A stretch of 64,000 nucleotides of DNA. It comes from Oncomelania hupensis. Taxonomy: Eukaryota; Mollusca; Gastropoda; Littorinimorpha; Pomatiopsidae. The number at the start of each line of letters is the position of its first letter. Within the stretch, counting starts at the first letter, position 1. The stretch spans positions 31,250,811 through 31,314,810 of the forward strand of contig CM072523.1 in NCBI GenBank assembly GCA_036898135.1, given 5' to 3'. A program made the position numbers and the translations under genes. Shown here one piece after another: positions 55,621 through 64,000 of the stretch. The notes beneath the pieces were generated by a model. The model worked only from the letters and a program-made list of their open reading frames with translations, was not told the DNA's origin and did not search any database.

Positions 55621-55621
55621 C

Positions 55622-55649
<28 letters not shown>
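55621..55649. repeat. (CA)n microsatellite
   Basis: About 14 CA units after a poly-C. Confidence 0.95.
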
Positions 55650-55652
<3 letters not shown>

Positions 55653-55778
55653 AAGCAATTCTTATCGGCTACTCCTCAGATGATAAGATAGTTCTTGAAC
55701 ACTATTTGCTTATTTTTCTGTATTATTTTTCGAACCTGGGATCTTTGTGCTTAATATTGTACTGCTCCGGAAGAAACC

Positions 55779-55782
<4 letters not shown>

Positions 55783-55838
<56 letters not shown>

Positions 55839-55868
55839 AGGATGGGGGTAGAGCAATTAGGGGTAGGA

Positions 55869-55946
<78 letters not shown>
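55783..55946. repeat. (GA)n and (GT)n microsatellites
   Basis: (GA)n 55783-55837 and (GT)n 55871-55946, separated by about 33 bp of unique sequence. Confidence 0.98.
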
Positions 55947-55947
<1 letters not shown>

Positions 55948-56024
55948 CCTGTAGAACACAGGGTCGTGGCTTTAACACGATGTTGTTGCTTTATGGACGG
56001 AGCTGTTTACCAATGAGGAAAATT

Positions 56025-56026
<2 letters not shown>

Positions 56027-56055
<29 letters not shown>

Positions 56056-56310
56056 AAGAAGAAAAGAAGAAGAAGAAGAAGAAGAAGAAGACAGAATAGG
56101 GAATTGCCAAAGAAAAACAACAACTCCACAACAAGAAACTCCTAAACAACATGGCCTGTTTCTCTGTGAACAAGGTTTGAACCAGTTTACTAGAGCTCGG
56201 GGCTCTATTGCATTAGATTTTTTGTAGAATATATTTAAAAAGTAGGAGGAAAAAAACAAGGAGTAAGAGGAGGAGCAAGAGTAGGCAGATGATGAGGAGG
56301 AGGAGGAGTG
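56027..56310. repeat. (AAG)n and flanking local duplication
   Basis: (AAG)n at 56027-56090. The sequence gacctgtttctctgtgaaca and aggtttgaacca-tttact recurs at about 56153 and 56322 (~170-bp duplication with divergence), each followed by ttaaa-agtaggagg-type sequence. Confidence 0.75.
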
Positions 56311-56471
56311 AGAAAAGAAGATGACCTGTTTCTCTGTGAACAAGGTTCGAACCAATTTATTGGAGCTCTGGGCTTAATTTAAAATATATTTTAAAAGTAG
56401 GAAGAAAAAGATGAGGAGTAAGTGGGGGAGCCAGAAGAGTAGGCAGGTGATGATGAAGAGGAGTAGAAGGA

Positions 56472-56655
56472 TGAGAAAGAAAGAAATATATTTCTCTTAA
56501 ATAGCGCACTTACAAGCTCAGAGTGCTTCTCAAAGCGCTGGCCCGTAATATCTAGCACTCACAAAATAGTTTGCTGAAGTCAGGATTCGAACCCACGTCG
56601 CCCAAGACGAACTCACACAAGTTGTGCGCTCTGACCACTGAGCTATCCCTGCCGA
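56472..56655 (-). mobile_element. tRNA-derived SINE family S2, second copy
   Basis: Nearly the same as 30081-30257, with box A and box B intact on minus (TAGCTCAGTGG, GGTTCGAATCC). Embedded in (AAG)n sequence, with (AAG)n continuing on its right to about 56740. Confidence 0.9.
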
Positions 56656-56740
56656 AGAAGAAGAAGAAGAAGAAGAAGAAGAAGAAGAAGAAGAAGAAGA
56701 AGAAGAAGAAGAAGAAGAAGAAGAAGAAGAAGAAGAAGAC
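56656..56740. repeat. (AAG)n microsatellite
   Basis: About 28 AAG units directly abutting the SINE head. Confidence 0.98.
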
Positions 56741-57069
56741 TAGAAGGTGAAATGAATATTATATTGTTTTTTATTTGAGTTTTGCCTCAACTCGAGAGCT
56801 TGAATTTTATCTGGCGATTCCTTGAGTAGTTTGGGGGATTGAAAGAGATGGAGAAAAAACTCACATAGGGGCCCAAGGCAACAGGTCTATTCCACCGAGA
56901 ACAAGCTAATTGACAGGCCGAGAAGACGCAACAACTCCAGGATTGCGCAAGAGTGAACAGTGAAATCTCTCTTCCTCTGACTGCGAAAAGAGCGTTACTG
57001 GATCTGGGAAAAAGGATCCTGGTGTGCCAACATGTAATTAAGTTTCAGAATGTATTTATTTGTTTGTGA

Positions 57070-57360
57070 ATTTAATTGATCCAATATAGCGCGTTTACAG
57101 CTCAAGAACTGCTCAAGGCGTTGGCCGATACAAGAGCTTAACTCAAGCCCGCGCGAGGCGCCCACTGGCAACCTTTGGGGGCATAGTCTGACGCCCAGAC
57201 GACTGAGCACAATCCTGGGCGACCGGGATGGGGAAGTAGGGACCTAGTGCGTGCTGGGTGTATTTGTGTAGCAAGCACTCACCCGTCTAGGACATCAGCG
57301 TCAGGATCTTTAAAGTACGTGCTATAGAATGCGTGCGTGCACAGATTAGACCTCGGTTTA
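57070..57360 (-). mobile_element. Diverged SINE-like repeat related to S2
   Basis: gatccaatatagcgcgttta, cagctcaagaactgctcaag and gcgttggcc correspond to the S2 3' body. The tRNA-like head is not clear. Another S2-like body fragment (cagctcaaagaaccgcttaa then ggcgcgggccc) lies at about 59705-59790. Confidence 0.45.
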
Positions 57361-57463
57361 TACTCTCGTCTAAAGGAGTAGGGGCGCAGTGTCTCAAGTT
57401 TTTTGTTGTTATTTTGTTGTTTTAGAAGGGTTATGCAAATCATCAATATCTGGAGCACTCTCT

Positions 57464-57465
<2 letters not shown>

Positions 57466-57558
<93 letters not shown>
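57466..57558. repeat. (CAT)n microsatellite
   Basis: About 31 perfect units. Confidence 0.98.
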
Positions 57559-57599
57559 AGGTAATATAACCAAAATCAGAGAGAAACTTAATTGAAAGG

Positions 57600-58200
57600 C
57601 AAAGAAAACGTTATTAAAGGCGCGGAAGAAGACGAAGAAAGAAGTACAAATAACATCAACAAATCCAGAACGTGGACAGAATAATGATTAAAGAACAATA
57701 ACGAGGAAGAAAGCTGCAAAGAAGATGAAAATAATACAGTAAGGGAATGGGGAACAGGGAACGGTGACGAAAGATCAAAGACGACAGATAGAAAGAGGAC
57801 AATGAGAAAGATGTTAACGAAAATATGACATATTCAGATCTGTGTAATTATGCTGTTTATTTTATTTATTTATTTATTTATTTAAAATCTGCAACGCTAT
57901 GGATACTGATGGCAATAACTGGAAGTGGAGAAATCTATCAACAGAAAAAAAAGATATCTATGAAATTAAATGAGCAGGAGTAAAGACAAGAATAGCCATC
58001 TATGAAATGGAGTAGAAAGAACGAGGAGAGGAAGACGTAGCTAGTTGTCCATTAAAATGGAAACAGGGACACACAGAGAAAAGGGAGGACAAGAAGAATA
58101 CAAAACAAAACAAACAAAACAAAACAAAACAACAACATAAAAACAACGAGAAAGCGGAGAGTTCATTCTTCAAAATCAGTGTGCTTCACTGCACTCTAAT
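57600..58200. other. A-rich sequence with no recognised feature
   Basis: Purine-rich with (ATTT)n near 57856-57885 and (AAAAC)n near 58105-58130. Confidence 0.5.
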
Positions 58201-58328
58201 CGATATTCCATTTTTTTTTAAATGAGAGAGAGAAAAAAGAGAGATAGAAAGAGAGAGAGAGGGAGGAGGGCAATGCAAACGCTAAATCTCTGTCTTCAAC
58301 AAGCCACTACAAATCTAATATTTGCCCC

Positions 58329-58330
<2 letters not shown>

Positions 58331-58396
<66 letters not shown>

Positions 58397-58456
58397 TTCT
58401 CTCTCAAATCAATGCGAATAAAGGATCTAATTTTGTACATTTCTTGCTACGCTAAC

Positions 58457-58505
<49 letters not shown>

Positions 58506-58528
58506 AGGGAGAGAGAGGGAGAGAGAGA
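58331..58528. repeat. (CT)n then (GA)n: near-inverted microsatellite pair
   Basis: (CT)n at 58331-58394 and (GA)n at 58460-58528, 65 bp apart in opposite strand sense, so a transcript or single strand could fold into a long hairpin. Confidence 0.95.
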
Positions 58529-58899
58529 TGGAAAAAGAGCGAAAACGATTTAAAAATAAAAAGAAAGAAAGAAAAAAAAGAAAGAAAGAAAAAAGAAAAG
58601 AAAGAAAGAAAAATAACACGAAAAGATAAGAAACAAAGACAGCTTTGGCCCATGCGTGCGTTGGTTTAACCCACAAATCGATCGCACAGCTATCGCACCT
58701 GTTCTTCGCCTGCTGAATTGTTGCATACTCCATTTACTTCCTTCTTACACCCGCGGTTTTTTCTGTTCTTCTCCCTCCTCCTCCTCCTATCCGCCTCCTC
58801 CTCCTCCTCATCATCATCATCATCATCGTCATCATCATCACCAACAACAACATCACTACCATCATCACAATTTTATCAGTACAACTTACATTAATCTGA

Positions 58900-60280
58900 T
58901 GAATAAAAATTGATACAACAACATCACAATTTTTCCATTTAAAATTTCAAACTGACGCCGGGGCTGAACTCTAATCTACGGACAACACAATACTATACAA
59001 CTCAACACAAGTTATTTAACTCACAGGGTGTACATTATTCTGCTCCTCTCCAGACCTAATTATTATGAAAGAATCACCACCACCAACAACAGTAACATCA
59101 ATAACAATTTACGGGATCATAACTTAGTAAAATTCTTACTCCGCAAAGGCCTGAGAATAGTGCTGGTATCTTTTGCAGCTCTCTTTCTTCCTCTCCCTTC
59201 CTTTACACAAGCATTAGTGCAGCGCCTCACAGGTTGTTACAAGCGCAGATCTATTATCTGTCCAGATACTCTTTATAAACCAGGCAGTTGCTACACAACT
59301 CTTGCGACCTTTCAACCGAAATCGCATCAAGTTTACGCCTTGATGGCATTCCAGCTCTTCTGCCGTTGTTGCTGTTGTTCGTCACAGGCATTTCTCTTTT
59401 TATTCCTTGTAACTTCAATTCTGTTGCTGCTTTTCATCACAGACTCTGTTGCTTCTTTACTCCTCCAATGTTTTCTGTTTTATAACACGCTTTCGTATTT
59501 TCGCACTGCAGTTAATTTTTAAAATTGTATCACAGTTTTTTTGTTTGTTTTTTTATCTCTCTTACCCCTTTAACTCCCAGTTCTAGTTCCTAACACCACT
59601 AACTGGACCTGACCTTAGACCTGAATAGCAACAATTTCCAAGATGTAGGTGTGCCCATAATCTGGAGTGGTCGTGTCTGAGTACAATTGTAAAATTAACT
59701 GTTCCTATACTCACCAGCTCAAAGAACCGCTTAAGGCGCGGGCCCAAATAACGATCTAATTCACGCAGCACACGCCGTCGACTTGCAGCATCAACAAATG
59801 CCCCGGACACACTGAGGACAACACAATGTGTGCTCGTGTATTGAAAGCCAATCACCTGCCCTCCACAATGACACAAAAATGACTGGCTTCTTTAATGTGC
59901 CGCTGCAGAGACACGGGGGGAAAGTGGACCAATGGTTAAGCGAGTTATGATGGAAAGCGTATTCCGGTGAGAAACATATTCCGTCACTGTAAATGTCCAT
60001 GAAAGCGAAAGTAAAATTATTGCATGTCCGGTTCTCGTCTCACGAGACTTCAGTGTTAAAGTTTTACCCAGCATGCTTTAGAAACAACAACCTTGTAACG
60101 TTCACACATTCCTAATCTGCTCATCAGCCAGAATACACTACATAACAGCACACGAGTTGTGTTATATATTGTGTCTGCACTGCTCCTCCACTTCAAACAC
60201 TACAGTCACTGTCAAGATGCGAAGCCATGGTGCTCCTTCACGCCGTGCCAGCATTCTGCCACCGCCAATCTGCTGTGTAA
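58900..60280. other. No recognised gene
   Basis: Contains the S2-like fragment near 59705-59790. A 164-codon frame at 59028 has no recognisable domain, and its hydrophobic tail is Leu/Phe-rich by composition. Confidence 0.4.
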
Positions 60281-60294
60281 AAAAAAACTTCTGG

Positions 60295-60735
60295 TCTTCG
60301 ATTCTAAATATTTTACCTTCAAGGACATATTTCAGTAGACTCATTATTTCGCCCTCAATGGCATATTTCAGAATACTCATTATTTTGCATTCAATGGCAC
60401 AGTAAGTAATCGCAATATTTGACCTTCAGTGGCATATTTCAGTAGTCTAGATATTTGACCTTCAGTGGCATATTTGAATAGTCTAGATATTTGACCTTCA
60501 GTGGCATATTTCAATAGTCACAATATTTAACTTTTCAATGGCATCAATATTTAAATTTCAATGGCATATATGCAAGTAGTCTTAAGATTTCACCTTCAAT
60601 GTCATAATTATTTTAACAATCTCACTATTTTAGCTTTAATGGCACACTTCAATAGTCTCGATATATGACATTAAACGGGACATTTAAGGAATCAAGATTT
60701 TAGCTTTAATGGCATATTTGAGTAGTTATTGCAAA
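60295..60735. repeat. ~36-bp degenerate minisatellite
   Basis: Units like atttgaccttcagtggcata followed by tttcaatagtctagat repeat about twelve times. The central three (60415-60525) are nearly identical; the outer ones have decayed. Confidence 0.9.
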
Positions 60736-61009
60736 TACCCATGGGACATCTCTTTTCCTACCTTCGTCATTCGTTCTTCTCTTTCCTAATGTCCTTCTGT
60801 TTTCTTACATCTCGTGTGCGCCAAGTGAGATGGCATGCCAATGTTGCAAAGTAAACAGTTGTCTTAACGTTGATGTGCATTTCCAAAATAGCGTGCCACA
60901 TCTGTCTTCCTTTCTTTCCACCGCTAAGTAAACGCAGCAGACAACTAGCAAACATGTACTCCGAAAAACTGAAAACTTACATGGGTAGACATGGGTAGAG
61001 GGGGAAAGA

Positions 61010-61012
<3 letters not shown>

Positions 61013-61067
<55 letters not shown>
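61013..61067. repeat. (GA)n microsatellite
   Basis: About 27 GA units. Confidence 0.98.
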
Positions 61068-61073
<6 letters not shown>

Positions 61074-61204
61074 CTAAATTATTTATACTTACTGGGTATC
61101 CTAGTTAAGGAGAAAAATCACACCGAAGCACAGTACTCCAAATAGTAAATCCAAAAAATAGAAGCTCCAGTAATCCAAGTCGAAATACCACAATACGGTG
61201 AAAA

Positions 61205-61300
61205 AAAATGTCGTCACAAGTACAGTGAGATAAATGTCACCACAAGTACAGTGAGAAAAATGTCACCACAAGTACTGTGAAAGAATTCACCAAAAGTGTG
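61205..61300. repeat. ~30-bp tandem repeat, three copies
   Basis: aaatgtc-tcacaagtacagtgaga recurs at 61207, 61233 and 61259 with small changes. Confidence 0.85.
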
Positions 61301-61309
61301 AAACGACCT

Positions 61310-62490
61310 AGGCTTTATAGTTTTTCCCTCCCCTCATTCAAAGGATCAGATAACGCACTGTAAGAACGCAGTTGGCCCATCAAAATGGACAATATCTTAT
61401 ACAAAAGTAACAATGTACATGTATATAAAGCAGCGTTCTCCAGTTTCGAAATAAAATACGCACAACAATCGTCGTTTAGATCAGCACTGACGTACACCCG
61501 CGAACGTAGGCTTACAACACTAGTCTAAACGTTATTACACAACTCAAATGAACACTTCATCAGACAACTAACGCTCTCCAGGGTTTCTACCCCCTTCTTG
61601 TTCTGTAACATTTCTGATTGTGACTTTTCATTCAATACAATCGCAATGTACACGTTTAACACTTCAGTGCATTAACAAGTGTAGCAGCTGGCCCCGCAAC
61701 AACCGCCACTCCGTACACTCAACACACAATTCAAACGAACACTTTATCACATTAACTCTTCCTCATTGCTTTACAAACCTTTCCCCACCCAGCACAGCAC
61801 GTGTTTTAACGACCGTCACTTCATCAACTAACCCTTCTTTCCTTGTTGCCGTTTTCTAACGTTTTTAGTAGACTATAGTTCTTTCAAGTTGAATTTATTG
61901 ATCACTTGCTTGCTGTCGTATTGCGACACAGTCCGAAATCCACTGGGATTTACAGTTGAGTTAATCTCTTTTTCTACTGGTCTAAATTCTGTATTTCCAA
62001 CAACAACAAAAAATCCAATACTATTAAGTTCCGTTCAGGTCCATTTGCTAAACTGTCAAACGCCAATTATTAACGCACAAAATAGGTCGTCACGAAACAA
62101 AAATTAATTAATCGAACGCTGATGAAAACTTCAGGAAGCGAACCATTCCGAAAATGTCATCGCAATGCTTTAAATGCATTTCTTCTAGGCATGAAACAAA
62201 TTCTTAATAACCCCAAACACACTAGCAAATACTAAGTACTTATCAACCTATAAAGCAAACGCACAAGGCGATGACAAGCGAAGACTAAACAATCAAAATC
62301 GGTAAGTAATCAACTCTCAATCAAAATAATTGCTACTCACTCGAGTTGCTTTTGATGATCTCGCTATGCAAATACTTTTATTTCACTGCTGAAGACAAGA
62401 TGAAATTATAATATAGAATAACAATAGGCCTACATTACGTCAACATATGAGAGTATCGTAATTTATTGGCATTCTTCTATGGTAGTTGCA
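61310..62490. other. No recognised feature
   Basis: AT-rich, no domain, repeat or exon recognised on either strand. Confidence 0.45.
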
Positions 62491-62576
62491 GGTGGCACTG
62501 AATATGAGAGGATAAATAATGTAGTTTCTATTGACGACTCCATAATGGAAAAATTCGGTGGCAGATAGCATTAAAT

Positions 62577-62891
62577 TCCGCAAGGGGCGAACGTATGTGA
62601 CTTAGGTACGAGACTATTGAGGTCACCGAGGGTTTTCTCCGGGCACTCCGGTTTCCTCCCTCCCTTCAATAATGGTACAGGACGCAGTCAATACACAAAT
62701 TTCAAAAATTAAAAATCGAGTTTCTTTCCGTCTTCCAATAGCGATCTCCCTGCCTTTACACCACCTGTTTGAGTGATTGGTGTGTATTTGGTGTGTGTGA
62801 GGGTGGATGAGACAGGTGAGCGTGTATGTTGGTATAGATCGCCGCGCTTTGAGCCTGATTGATTTGGGGAAAGGCGCGTATATAGCATCCT

Positions 62892-62956
<65 letters not shown>

Positions 62957-62957
62957 A
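62577..62957 (+). mobile_element. SINE family S1, head-truncated copy with (ATT)n tail
   Basis: Begins at ccgcaaggggcgaacgtatg, just after where box B would be, then follows the copy at 33308 to an (ATT)n tail of about 60 bp. Flanked by a ~50-bp imperfect direct repeat (gagaggataaata...ctccataatg at 62505 and 62961), longer than a normal target duplication. Confidence 0.85.
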
Positions 62958-63365
62958 ATGTGAGAGGATAAATATAATTTCTGTTCTATTGAAGACTCCA
63001 CAATGACATAATTGGCAAGAAGCACTTTTAGCAATATGTACTTGCTGCTTTTACGGCGAACGAAGCATCAGTTTATGTGATACGATGTAATACTTATTAC
63101 TTTTAAGACGTAATAAATATATTATTTAGGTCATGCATTGATTAAGCTCTCGGGGAAAGAGACTGAATGCCCGTTTGACATTTAGTAAAGGATTTGAGTT
63201 AATGACGATTGACAGTAGGCAGTGGAGCGCTATCGAGTAGAGGGGACAGATAACGTTATGCCCTCTGGCATGCATTGTCATTTCGCATAATTTCATTTCG
63301 ATGAAAAGATTTGTATCGGAGCAGCGAAAGAATCAGTCCGATTAGTTGAGGTTGTAGACGAAGAA

Positions 63366-63952
<587 letters not shown>

Positions 63953-64000
63953 ACAACAACAAACAAACAAAACAAACGAAGACAAGACAAATAATTGATG

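Noticed and set aside
59028..59522. 164-codon open frame
   Set aside because: No recognisable domain, composition-driven hydrophobic end, no splice or codon evidence.

Overview
The window is eukaryotic: intron-rich, AT-rich, full of long trinucleotide and GA/CA microsatellites and nested retroelements. The only cellular gene I recognise is the 3' half of CASK (CAMGUK/LIN-2), a membrane-associated guanylate-kinase scaffold, read on the minus strand. Its protein sequence is of invertebrate type. Together with the repeat families (tRNA- and 5S-derived SINEs, Ty3-like elements, an abundant GTCCGTCC-type repeat) it suggests a lophotrochozoan, most likely a gastropod mollusc. The species assignment is inference.

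CASK runs from 37668 down to the stop codon at 7835. Eleven exon positions can be placed with GT/AG borders, and every codon phase agrees across every junction: C-terminal L27/linker (37408-37668), PDZ (32856-32934, 22499-22584, then alternative 21909-21989 or 21395-21463), SH3 (19563-19661, 19094-19241) and guanylate kinase (17295-17435, 16520-16600, 12607-12809, then alternative 11674-11754 or 9734-9829, then 7835-8011). Two positions carry two homologous exons of equal phase (0/0). These look like mutually exclusive exons that swap the last strand of the PDZ domain and a core segment of the GK domain. A 36-nt candidate microexon (9565-9600) lies in a degenerate tandem array next to the second GK alternative. 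The CaM-kinase-like and first L27 exons are not in the window, so the next intron is at least 26 kb long.

The introns and the region upstream of 37.7 kb are repeat territory. Two young Ty3/gypsy-like LTR elements (24945-30664 minus; 39372-45637 plus) both have the order gag-protease-integrase-RT, with integrase before RT, and both lack the catalytic core of reverse transcriptase. The minus element lies in a ~0.7-kb retroposon (family D), which itself lies in an older dispersed repeat, and one of its LTRs carries a SINE: a four-level nest whose order of insertion can be read. Other elements are LINE RT fragments (some interrupted by D copies or a solo LTR), a mariner remnant, three SINE families including one with a 5S-rRNA-like promoter, and many microsatellites. 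The stretch 1-7834 holds no recognisable transposon and probably contains the CASK 3' UTR. From about 53 to 64 kb the window is mainly simple repeats and SINE remnants.
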